DNA of 64,000 nt from Crithidia expoeki (taxonomy: Eukaryota; Euglenozoa; Kinetoplastea; Trypanosomatida; Trypanosomatidae). Under the pieces are notes generated by a model. That model was given only the letters and a program-made list of their open reading frames with translations, did not search any database and had not been told where the DNA came from. A program made the position numbers and the translations under genes. Within the stretch, counting starts at the first letter, position 1, and every line of letters starts with the position of its first letter. The stretch covers positions 124,001 to 188,000 of the forward strand of contig OESE01000218.1 in assembly GCA_900240875.1 (NCBI GenBank). Reading direction: 5' to 3'. Shown one piece after another: positions 9,837 through 18,383 of the stretch.

Positions 9837-11969
9837 ATGGGTGTGTGTTGCTCTTCCCCAACCGCGTTTGACGAGTGCTCGGCCAAGTATGTGCCAGCGT
9901 GCACGGCGCTCACGGAAAACTACTTCGCGGCGAACAACCCGAACGAAAATGAGGCGGCGCGCTTCTTTGCGTCGTTGCGCATGGCCCTCCGCGGGATGCT
10001 GCACTGCAACAAAGAAGAGGCGAACGAGTTTCTGATCGGCTCCTGCAGCCGGAGCGCCAGCACGAGCGCCTTCCTCGACAACTTTTTGTCGCAGAAGAAC
10101 ACCTCGAAGGTCGAGCCCGACCTGACGGAGGCGAAGATGATGCAGGTGTGGATGATGTACGACAAGGACAGCAGCGGCGACCTCAGCTACAGTGAGATGA
10201 AGAAACTCGTGACCGGCCTGAACATCGCCGAGGAGCTCGCACAGGAAATTCTGCAGCCGTTTAAGCTCGATAAAAATCGCACCATCACCTTTGCCCAGTT
10301 TGAGAAGGTTTATTCTGATGCAATGAGCTTCACAGAGTTGGGCTACGTTTTCCACGACCTTGCTATGGGCAAGAGCACGATCACGCGTGATACGTTCGAT
10401 GACTTCGTTCGGGAGGTACAGGGCGAGAAATGGGACAACGACGCAATCAATGAAAAGTTGACTGTCATGGGTTACATGAATGCAACTGCTATCACCGAGA
10501 ACGACTTTGTCCACTACCTTATGAGCGACTTCTTCAACTCGGCGATCGACATGCACAAACTGGAGAACGTGTACCAGGACATGGACCAGAACATCTGCTG
10601 CTACTTCATCAACTCCTCGCACAACACCTACCTCACGGGCGACCAGCTGACGAGCAAGTCGTCACCGGACATGTACAAGAAAGCGCTGCTCGACGGCTGC
10701 CGCTGCGTGGAGCTTGACTGCTGGAATGGGTCGCACGGCGAGCCCATTGTCTACCACGGCCACACCCGCACCTCCCGCATCACCTTTGAGGCCTGTATCA
10801 AGACAATCAAGGAGTACGCCTTCACTGCCTCGCCCTACCCGGTGATCCTGTCCCTTGAGGTGCACACGTCGGTGGAACAGCAGGACCGCATGGCGGAGAT
10901 CATGGAGCAGCACCTCGGCGACCTCCTCTTCAAACCGCCATGGGGTCCGAACGAGAAACCGACCTTCACCTTCTCGCCGAACAACCTGAAGCATAAAATC
11001 CTAGTCAAGACGAAGCGCGAGGAGAGCGCGGCGGGGGAAACTGGTATCGACAAGGACGACAGTGACAGCGAGATTGATTCATCCCTTGCATTGAACAACG
11101 TCGACTACGCCAAGATGAAGGCGGACAAGAAGGCGGACAAGAAGGAGACTAAAGTTTCAGCGAAGCTGTCGGCCGTCGTCTCCATCGAGTCTACCGGTTA
11201 CAAGGGGGTGAAGGATTTGTCCTACCTGGCAACGAAGCAGCCCTACCACTGCTCATCGTACTCCGAGAAAAAGGCGAAGACGGTCGCCGACGAGAACGCA
11301 GATGCGCTGGTGAAGATCAACGACACTTACATCAGCCGCATCTACCCTGCAGGCTCGCGCTTCGACAGCAGCAACTACCACCCGCAACCGTACTGGAACG
11401 TCGGGTGCCAAGTGGTGGCGCTGAACTGGCAATCAAATAAAACGTTCAGCTGGCGCCTGAACCGCGGCTTCTTCCTGGACAACGGCCGCAGCGGCTACCT
11501 GCTGAAGCCGGACTACCTGCGCCCCTTCACGTCCCCGTCTCCGAAGCTGGAGAAGCCGCGCTCGTTCATGATCGAAATAATATCGGGCTTCTCGCTGCCG
11601 AAGCCGCCGAAGGGCAGCAAGTCAGACGTCGCCGACCCCTACGTGTCGATGTTCCTCGAAGGCCCCAACATCAACAGCAAGCCAGTGAACACGCATACGA
11701 TTCATAACAACGGCTTCCATCCTGTGTGGCGTGGGGCCGGCAGCACGGAAAGCATGTGGACAGTGTACAAGTGGGAGATGACGACGCTGGTGCTGCAGAT
11801 TTACGACCGCGACAAGTACAGCGCGAACGAGCTGCTCGCGGAGGCCATTATTCCACTGCGCGTACTGAACAAGGGCTACCGCAAGGTGCCGCTGCACGAC
11901 CCGGCAGGCTATTACATGACGGGTAGCTGTCTGGTGTGTCGCATCAATTACACGGACGCAGAGGATTGA
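9837..11969 (+). CDS. phosphoinositide-specific phospholipase C, dual-acylated PH-less type (710 aa)
   Basis: It hydrolyses PIP2 to IP3 and diacylglycerol. The in-frame TTG upstream is not a start. The ATG at 9,837 gives MGVCCSS, a textbook N-myristoylation site with two adjacent palmitoylation cysteines. This acylated N-terminus replaces the PH domain, as established for the Trypanosoma cruzi enzyme. An EF-hand loop lies at residues 109-120 (DKDSSGDLSYSE) with degenerate EF sequence after it. The X domain at about 250-370 contains the catalytic His262 (SSHNTY) and His307 (YHGH), and the calcium ligands Asn263, Glu292 and Asp294 plus the Glu in SLEVH. After an acidic/lysine-rich X-Y linker come the Y domain (RIYPAGSRFDSSN, NVGCQVVALNWQ) and a C2 domain at about 580-695. 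All key residues are present, so it should be active at a membrane, probably plasma or flagellar. It is the last plus-strand gene before the convergent switch. Confidence 0.95.
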   Translation: MGVCCSSPTAFDECSAKYVPACTALTENYFAANNPNENEAARFFASLRMALRGMLHCNKEEANEFLIGSCSRSASTSAFLDNFLSQKNTSKVEPDLTEAKMMQVWMMYDKDSSGDLSYSEMKKLVTGLNIAEELAQEILQPFKLDKNRTITFAQFEKVYSDAMSFTELGYVFHDLAMGKSTITRDTFDDFVREVQGEKWDNDAINEKLTVMGYMNATAITENDFVHYLMSDFFNSAIDMHKLENVYQDMDQNICCYFINSSHNTYLTGDQLTSKSSPDMYKKALLDGCRCVELDCWNGSHGEPIVYHGHTRTSRITFEACIKTIKEYAFTASPYPVILSLEVHTSVEQQDRMAEIMEQHLGDLLFKPPWGPNEKPTFTFSPNNLKHKILVKTKREESAAGETGIDKDDSDSEIDSSLALNNVDYAKMKADKKADKKETKVSAKLSAVVSIESTGYKGVKDLSYLATKQPYHCSSYSEKKAKTVADENADALVKINDTYISRIYPAGSRFDSSNYHPQPYWNVGCQVVALNWQSNKTFSWRLNRGFFLDNGRSGYLLKPDYLRPFTSPSPKLEKPRSFMIEIISGFSLPKPPKGSKSDVADPYVSMFLEGPNINSKPVNTHTIHNNGFHPVWRGAGSTESMWTVYKWEMTTLVLQIYDRDKYSANELLAEAIIPLRVLNKGYRKVPLHDPAGYYMTGSCLVCRINYTDAED

Positions 11970-14112
11970 AAGGAAAAAAAAAGAGAAACAGAGTGTGCTT
12001 GACAGAGGATCTAGTGGTGTCTACTTCACAACGTCAACGCGGCAGAGGAGACACGCTTGGCCTGGACCAGCGAAACAAGTATAGGGCTCGTCAAAAAAAA
12101 AAGTTCGAGTCGGCATATTCCTTTCGCGTATTGCCTTCCTTGTTGTTCTTCATTTAATGCAACTCATTGGTTTTATGATTTGATTTTTTCGTGTACAAGA
12201 TGTATCTGTATCGAAGTGCACAGGACGGAGCGACGTCTAACATGGCGCACTCTTCCTTGCTTTGCCTTCCTACACACGCATACAACCTCCTGGTTTCCCT
12301 TCCACATTATCTTCTTGTTTTACATACCTGTATTTGCTTTAAAAAAAAAATGCGTTGAGATGATCCGCTCACGTTGTTTTCTCTTCCCTGAGGTTGCTTC
12401 GTTCCTCCCCGGCAACTGTGTTCGCGGACTCTCCAACTCAATGCAAGTAACACCCCTTCGTTGCTTTTTCGTTCGTTCCTCTTTCACTGGCGTGACTAGT
12501 GACGATCGTCCACGGCAAGACGTGTGGTGCTGCTTGTTTTTTTCAACGGCTCCCGTATACGTAACTTCTTTACGGACGCAAACGAGAAACACTCAGTTTT
12601 CTTTCGTGCTTCAAATGCTAGTTTTCCGTGCCTATATCAACTACAAAAAGACTGCCTTGTCGCGCAGCCTCTGCCCAATCGGCGTGAGTCCGTGCAGCCG
12701 GGCGTCGCTATTTGTTATTTGATGTGAATGGACATGCAGCAGGGGTGCGAGGACAATGGGCTAAAGGTTAGAAGAGAAGGAAAAGACGGGGTTGTGTGTC
12801 GTTATTTGAAATATATATTATATAAATATATATACTTTTTTCCTGTTTATTTGTTTGCTTCGGCATCGTTGTCGTTTCGGGCGTCATGATGCCATTGTCA
12901 TGGTTTTTTTTTTTTGTCTGTGTGAACAAGTGATAGGAACAAAGAAGAGCCACGGCGTTATGTAAAAAAAAAAAAGATACCAACCTCTACGAAACGCACT
13001 TTATAATGATAAGAAGTACCAAAGTAATTTCTCCCACCTTTTCAACTTTTCGTTTTCCTCGTACTCGAAAGACGGTACCGTTATCCTGTGAAGATATTAT
13101 GCTGCAGGAGATCAGCGACAATTGCCACTCAAGACAAACCGAAAGGAAAAACAAAGAGGCATTGCACGCAGTGGCGTATTTACTATTTGAACTGTCATTC
13201 TCTCTTCTTTTATCTGTGGACTCGTTGTGTTTTCGCTACTCACTACCCTCATCCTCAAGAAGGATGCCCACTACGCGGTTTTAGCCAAACCGGTGAACGC
13301 AAAGACTGAGTCACTCTCGGCAACATTTTTTGCCTAGAAGGCTATCGCGACAGCTTCCCAAGCGGGTTATGCTGGTTTCGGTTGGCGCTGTTTTGCCTTA
13401 GGGCCTTGGTGCGCGGAAGGCTCCTCAAAGCGCAGGAGAGGGTGCCCCTGGGGGTAGTCGTGAGGTGGTGGCGCCGGCCTCCTGGGTGCCGCGAGGCGGC
13501 GGCGTGCTCCCGAAGGCGGAGAGCCAACCCCGCCCCTGCCCGGCACACGAGAGGCCTCCGCGGGCTGCCAGCCCACGCGCCCAAAGCCGCGGCGCCGGCC
13601 AAGTCCCTCCTAGGCCGCCCGGAGGAGGGGGCCCGAAAACCGAGCGACAGCCACGGGCCCCTGCAAGAAAGGCGGGCTGCGGGGGAAAAAAAAGTGGATA
13701 GGGACGGTATTGCTCAGAAAGGCGGGGAAAGGGAAAAACAAGATAATAAAAAAACGCGCCAGGACACCGGAACCGCCGGAAACAGCACGGTGCGCGAGGT
13801 GAAGTGGTGCAGTGAACCTCGCCAAATCTCAATTAAGTTTTTTTTTTTTTCAAGATCACCTTCAAAAGCTGCGGTGCATCTCCTGCCTTTTTTTTTAGGT
13901 TCTGGGCTTACCATTTGAAACAGAGAGAACGATCATCCCAAACGAGCTAGAAGGTGCATGTATTCAAAAAAGAAAATAGAACCAAGAGGCATCTATGTCG
14001 CGCAACAAACGTTGCGCATTGTCCGTGTGTGTACATACGAAAGCAAGGCGTAGTGAGGTTGCGATGCCACCACCCACACGAGTGCACATTACACCGGCGT
14101 TCCCTTTCCTGT
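11970..14112. terminator. convergent strand-switch region (end of two polycistronic units)
   Basis: The plus-strand PI-PLC gene ends at 11,969 and the minus-strand histone H4 gene ends at 14,113, so the two units run toward each other. In trypanosomatids RNA polymerase II transcription ends in such regions, often at base J or H3.V/H4.V-marked chromatin, and tRNA or other Pol III genes may sit there. I looked for tRNA B-box-like motifs on both strands and found none that folds. The region is mostly AT-rich, with A/T-runs at 12,340-12,350, 12,903-12,916 and 12,964-12,974 and a short (AT)n near 12,810-12,835. The exception is the GC island listed separately. Open frames such as the one spanning 12,057-12,722 lack coding bias and a plausible start. 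Confidence 0.75.
13375..13690. other. GC-rich structured island, function unknown
   Basis: By direct count, 13,441-13,680 has 184 G/C in 240 bases (77%), against roughly 40% in the flanks. It contains strong hairpins: GGGGCCCG at 13,628-13,635 pairs perfectly with CGGGCCCC at 13,654-13,661, and GGGCT at 13,562-13,566 pairs with AGCCC at 13,570-13,574. The string GGCGCCGGCC occurs twice, near 13,470 and 13,591. Open frames cross it in several phases, but none shows codon bias or a recognisable protein. T-runs at 13,838-13,850 and 13,888-13,896 lie downstream on the plus strand and could end a Pol III transcript. I could not match it to 7SL, U-snRNA, 5S or tRNA. It may be an unrecognised non-coding RNA gene or a terminator or chromatin boundary. 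Confidence 0.4.
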
Positions 14113-14415
14113 TTAAGCGTAGCCGTAAAGGATGTGGCCGCGCTTGCGCAGCGCGTTCACAACGTCAGACGCCGTCACCGTCTTCTTGCGAGCGTACTCG
14201 GTGTACGCGGTGCTGGAGCGCACGACATCCTCAACGTAGGCTTTTAGCACGCGGCGCACCTCCTCGTAGATCTCGCTCGAGATGCGCTTTACGCCGCCAC
14301 GACGGGCCATGCGACGGATGGAGCCGCGGGTGATGCCGCGGATGTTGTCGCGCAGCACCTTCTTCTGGCGCTTCTGACTACCCTTGGCATCAGCGGAGCG
14401 TTTGCCCTTGGCCAT
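14113..14415 (-). CDS. histone H4 (100 aa)
   Basis: Core histone that pairs with H3 in the nucleosome. The start at 14,415 gives [15 protein letters not shown] followed by a clear H4 fold ([21 protein letters not shown], with the usual helix 2 and helix 3 residues, ending in LYGYA). At 100 aa it matches the divergent trypanosomatid H4 length, with an N-terminal tail that departs from the animal and plant sequence. It is the last gene of the minus-strand unit, directly beside the convergent switch. A longer in-frame extension upstream is not used, because the predicted splice acceptor lies at about 14,463, after those codons. This could be either the major H4 or the H4.V variant. Tail differences from a second copy elsewhere would be needed to decide. 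Confidence 0.96.
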   Translation of the reverse strand: MAKGKRSADAKGSQKRQKKVLRDNIRGITRGSIRRMARRGGVKRISSEIYEEVRRVLKAYVEDVVRSSTAYTEYARKKTVTASDVVNALRKRGHILYGYA

Positions 14416-14878
14416 TTCGATCGACGAGAGGTAGAGGTGGTGAAAACAGGAGTGAGCTGAGACTGCGGTGTGAGCAAAGGAGTTGTGCGGAAAGCTCGGG
14501 AGTTGAAGAAATAGGGTGGAAGAGGGGGAAAACATGGAGAATAAAAGGGGAAGCCATAGAGCGACAACAACAACACACACACACAGTGAACTTAACCAAA
14601 AGTTAAGAGGTAAAGAAAAGAGTTAGCTGTGCAACTCAGATGCACTCGATTGCTGTCTACGATGATCCCAAAGAGAAAAAAAGCCTTGACGATCAAAGGA
14701 AATTCGGTGGGGAAAAAAAGCAGTAGAAACACTACTGGCAAGCCGCAGTGGGCAAGTACTCCAAGCAATAAACTGAACGACGCATCCCACTGATCAACAG
14801 CTCAATGAAACACCCTCAAAAAAGATATTCCATCACGTTGGTGCTGAGACAGAGAAACAGGACGGTCAAGCTGACTGC
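14416..14878 (-). other. spacer between histone H4 and pyruvate kinase 1
   Basis: On the minus strand a pyrimidine-rich run at about 14,470-14,560 precedes an AG at about 14,463, the likely acceptor for histone H4, leaving a leader of about 48 bases. The rest is probably the pyruvate kinase 3' UTR. No other gene seen. Confidence 0.6.
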
Positions 14879-16402
14879 CTACTTCGCTTTGGTGATTTTA
14901 AAGCCCTCCACGCTATCTGGATCTTCGTGAGGAGCCACAAGAACCACCAACACTTGGCCAACATCTACGTAACTCTTGGACTTGGCGTAGTTCACACCCA
15001 TCGTGACACGGAGCTCCTTCCCTTCGTCGTGGCCGAGCTTGTCGGCGTCGAAGAAGACGCTCTCCACGCCCTGCGTGATGTTCAGCTGGCGGCATGTCTG
15101 CAGGCGCGTTGTCACGCACACGATCGGGCAGTTCGGCCGGTACTTCGCCACCAGGCGCGCGCTGCGGCCCGTGTTGCTCAACACCACCATCACCTTCGCC
15201 TTCGTCTCGTACACCGAGTTCACCGCGCTGCTGCACACAGCCTCCTCAACGCTCATCGGGATGGGCTGCAGTTTCTTGATGCTGTTAAAGAACACGTACT
15301 CGTTGACGGCACTCTGCGCCTCGAGGCAAATGCGCGCCATGTACTGCACAACCTCGTTCGGGTACTTGCCTTTTGCCGTCTCGCCCGACAACATCACGCA
15401 GTCGGCACCGTTGAACACCGCGTTCGCCACATCAGACACCTCCGCACGCGTCGGCCGCGGGTTGTACGTCATGCTCTCCAGCATCTGCGTCGCGCAAATC
15501 ACCGGCTTGCCGGCAACGTTGCATTTGCTGATCAAGATCTTCTGCGCCACCACCACCTTCTCCGCAGGGATCTCCACGCCGAGGTCGCCACGCGCCACCA
15601 TGATACCGTCGCTCTGTTGGATGATCGCGTCGATGTCCTGCACGCCCTGGTGGTTCTCGATCTTGCAGATGATCATAATCTCGCGCCCGTTCGGGCCCAG
15701 CGCCTTGCGCACCTCTTCCACCTGGTCCGCGCTGCGGATGAAGGACGCGAAAATCATGTCCACGCCCTGCTCAACGCCGAACTGCAGGTCGGAGCGGTCC
15801 TTCTCCGACACGGCCGGCAGGTCCACGTTGCATCCCGGCAGGTTCACGCCGCGGCGGTCCGAGATGGTGTGCGCGTTCGCCACCGTGCACTTCAGCGTCT
15901 GGTCATCCTCGTGACTCACCACGTGTAGGATCAGGATGCCGTCGTCGATGTAGATGTAGCCGCCCGGACGCACCACCTTTGGCAGGTTCGGGTAATCAAT
16001 GTAAAACTTCTCCTCCGTGCCTTTGTCCGCGAACTGCGGGTCCGTCGTCACGTAGCACGTCGCGCCCTGCTTCATCACCGCCTCCCCGCCAACGAACGTG
16101 CCGGTGCGGATCTCGGGACCCTTTGTGTCAAGCGCAATCGCCACGTTCACGCCCAGCTCCGCTGCGGCCTGGCGCACGTTGTTGATCGTCGTCTGATGGT
16201 ACTCGTGCGTGCCGTGCGAGAAGTTCATGCGCGCCACGGACATGCCGCTCTGGATCAGGCCCTTCAGTGCTTCGACGCTCTGCGTGCTGGGGCCGATGGT
16301 GCAGATAATTCGGTTGGCGCGGTAGTTCGCCAGTGGCTCAAAGATGGAGAGCGTCAGGTTGTGAGCCACCTGTGAAAAGCGGAGACAGCGGCAGCGGAGC
16401 AT
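14879..16402 (-). CDS. PYK: pyruvate kinase, copy 1, with altered N- and C-termini (507 aa)
   Basis: Catalyses phosphoenolpyruvate + ADP to pyruvate + ATP. The A, B and C domains are complete and include RMNFSHG, the active-site ICKIENHQGV and VARGDLGVEIP. From residue 12 to about residue 472 the protein is identical to copy 2. Both ends differ. The N-terminus starts MLRCRCLRFSQ, eight residues longer than copy 2, Arg-rich and without acids, and resembles a short trypanosomatid mitochondrial presequence with an Arg-x-Phe-Ser step. The C-terminus after VNYAKS is unrelated to copy 2 and ends FKITKAK. It therefore lacks the HADHKVKGYANQTR effector loop that binds fructose 2,6-bisphosphate in the Leishmania and trypanosome enzymes, and it has no PTS1. 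The ATG at 16,402 is needed because the position matching the copy 2 start is not a Met codon. A cytosolic isoenzyme with altered regulation is the alternative to mitochondrial targeting. Confidence 0.94.
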   Translation of the reverse strand: MLRCRCLRFSQVAHNLTLSIFEPLANYRANRIICTIGPSTQSVEALKGLIQSGMSVARMNFSHGTHEYHQTTINNVRQAAAELGVNVAIALDTKGPEIRTGTFVGGEAVMKQGATCYVTTDPQFADKGTEEKFYIDYPNLPKVVRPGGYIYIDDGILILHVVSHEDDQTLKCTVANAHTISDRRGVNLPGCNVDLPAVSEKDRSDLQFGVEQGVDMIFASFIRSADQVEEVRKALGPNGREIMIICKIENHQGVQDIDAIIQQSDGIMVARGDLGVEIPAEKVVVAQKILISKCNVAGKPVICATQMLESMTYNPRPTRAEVSDVANAVFNGADCVMLSGETAKGKYPNEVVQYMARICLEAQSAVNEYVFFNSIKKLQPIPMSVEEAVCSSAVNSVYETKAKVMVVLSNTGRSARLVAKYRPNCPIVCVTTRLQTCRQLNITQGVESVFFDADKLGHDEGKELRVTMGVNYAKSKSYVDVGQVLVVLVAPHEDPDSVEGFKITKAK

Positions 16403-17024
16403 TTGTGCTCAATTGATCCCGTGGAAGTCGAAAAAAGGGAGGGAAAAAACTATGTCAAATAACGAGAGCACTGCCATGCGAAGGCAAAGGCTACAAATAG
16501 ATTCACTGAATGAAAAGACCTTTCGTTAAAAGGCGGGGAGACAGAGACAATCACATAAAGAACGTGCTATTAAAGCGCAGATCCTTGCGGTTTTTTCTTC
16601 TCCGGAGTAGTAAACCGCTTACGGCAGGAAAGGTTAACGAGGGAGAGGGAAAGGGCAACGCAAGAGCAATATAAAAAAATTTTCGCAATAGCAGTTGATA
16701 AACACGCACGTTACAGCCGTAAAATCAGTCTTCCCCCAAAAAAAAACATAAGTTTCAGAAGGAGGTGTTCAAGTCTTCGGAGGACGAACACGCCGAAGCT
16801 GCTAGGGAGTGGCACGACGTCAACAACAGAGCTGAGAAGCTCTCTATTTCCTCTGTTGCGCCATAGTTAGTTATCGGCTTTACACGCATAATCTGGAAAC
16901 GTCCAAAGCTGCACCTGGTGGTATACGTCAAGATTGTACTAAGTGAAGCCCAGAGATCAGCGCAACAGCATTCTCCGTTGAATTATTTTAGAACACACAT
17001 ACGCACACACACAAAAATTTGTGA

Positions 17025-17030
<6 letters not shown>

Positions 17031-17064
<34 letters not shown>

Positions 17065-17099
17065 TATATAGATGTAGATACGTGTGTGTGTGTGTGTGT
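17031..17099. repeat. (TA)16 microsatellite followed by (GT)9
   Basis: Uninterrupted TA repeat at 17,031-17,062, then a short mixed AT stretch and a GT repeat at 17,082-17,099. Likely length-polymorphic between strains. Confidence 0.95.
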
Positions 17100-18182
17100 C
17101 TATTCCGTGTTGAACAATTCACAACACCACTCTGTTTATATATATACAGACACGTGAAACATTGACGCCGAAGACCTCTTTTTCAAATCACGCGACAGTG
17201 TCGTCTGCCAGAAGAATCGTTACACGCACTTGTCCGCTCTCCGCGAGAGAAAAGGGAGAACAGAACGAGTTTGGCATTCAACACCTTCGATTATCGTTTT
17301 GCGAAGCAAAACTAAGGCTTCAACTCCGTCCACTCCGTTTCTCTTTCAACAGATTTGGAAAAAGGGAAAGTGAAACTACCAACCGAGAGAAAAGAAACAA
17401 GAAAGCAAGCATAAAGGAGAGGTGTTGAGGCAGATTTCCCCCTTTTTTTTTGGTTCATTCCGCGTGTTTTCACCGCACTTGAGAATCGGGGCACGCCGAA
17501 CATCACGTGGAGTACATAGGTCAGGGAAAAAATTTCGAGGTCCTCGCAAACAACAGCTTTCGAGGCACTCGGCTGAATGGGAGCTGAAGAGGAGTCCGCT
17601 TACGAAAAGAAAGTCAAAGGTCCATTTTGTGTGGTTTAAAGTCGTAGGAAAATCCTGAGGACGGACAATGACAATCAAGATCAGAGACTAGTAAGCACCT
17701 CGAGAAAACAAAGAAAAGGCAAAAGTGTGGTTCCAGGCAACGAAAACACAAAGATCCTGCGGACGAGTTGGTACTACCTTCTTTGTGCTGACCAATACCT
17801 GCGGCTGCGGCGTCTTCTCGGATTTGCTTACTTTGCCAACCCACCTTATCTCTTTCTTTCAGCCGGTATGGGATTTAGCGCTTACATTTACGTCCCCTCA
17901 GAATCGCACTGTTCGCTCAACCCTTGAAACTTGTGCCTTTGCTCCTCTCGCAAACCGTATAGGCAGCGTCTTCGCATGAGTCGTGTGTGGATCAGCGAGA
18001 ACGCCAATGGAAATCAGGAAAATGGACAAGTCAGCTGTCTTTAGGTAAGCAACCCATCGGAAAGCGAACAAATGAAGTTTGGAGTACATGTATTCACGTG
18101 AAACAAAGCAAACGCACCCGAACGAAACAAGAGGTGAAATAAGAAGCGCTAAACCAAACAAACAAAGAAAAAACTACTACGT

Positions 18183-18200
18183 TATATATATATATATATA
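18183..18200. repeat. short (TA)n microsatellite
   Basis: About nine TA units in the spacer upstream of pyruvate kinase copy 1, downstream of copy 2 in transcription order. Confidence 0.85.
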
Positions 18201-18383
18201 ACATGGAGAGCAAGAAGCGAGAATTTACAAAACGCAATCTTCGCTACCAAGCAGCTTGCAATCAAACACATGAGTCGTTTCTACGGTCATCGTTTGTTTT
18301 GCACCTTGCTGATTACCGCCTTACTATTTGGCACTTCTAATTCACCTTTGTAAAAGGGGAAGTAGGTGCGGCTCTGCGATCAC

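Larger units (their letters stand above)
16403..18383 (-). other. spacer between the two pyruvate kinase genes, 1.98 kb
   Basis: Unusually long for this window. It holds microsatellites (listed separately at 17,031 and 18,183), a GT-run and AT-rich sequence. Small open frames on both strands lack codon bias. I see no gene, and no residual pyruvate kinase sequence outside the two copies. Confidence 0.55.

Noticed and set aside
12103-12120. GTTCGAGTC motif resembling a tRNA B box
   Set aside because: It is preceded by an A-run instead of a T-stem strand, and no acceptor stem pairs.
12057-12722. 221-codon open frame on the plus strand in the convergent switch
   Set aside because: It begins at a non-ATG codon, has no codon bias and no recognisable motif, and lies in AT-rich termination sequence.
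13375-13690. Idea that the GC island is 7SL RNA or a self-cleaving HDV-like ribozyme of a retroposon
   Set aside because: The expected 7SL start and S-domain motifs were not seen, and the nested pairing needed for an HDV-like fold could not be drawn on either strand.
13382-13918. Open frames through the GC island on both strands
   Set aside because: Several frames are open at once because of the base composition. The predicted peptides are Pro/Arg/Ala-rich with no family resemblance.
14927-15928. Long open frames antisense to the pyruvate kinase genes, repeated at 18,508-19,433
   Set aside because: They are opposite-strand shadows of a GC-rich gene. Their conservation between copies merely follows the duplicated DNA.
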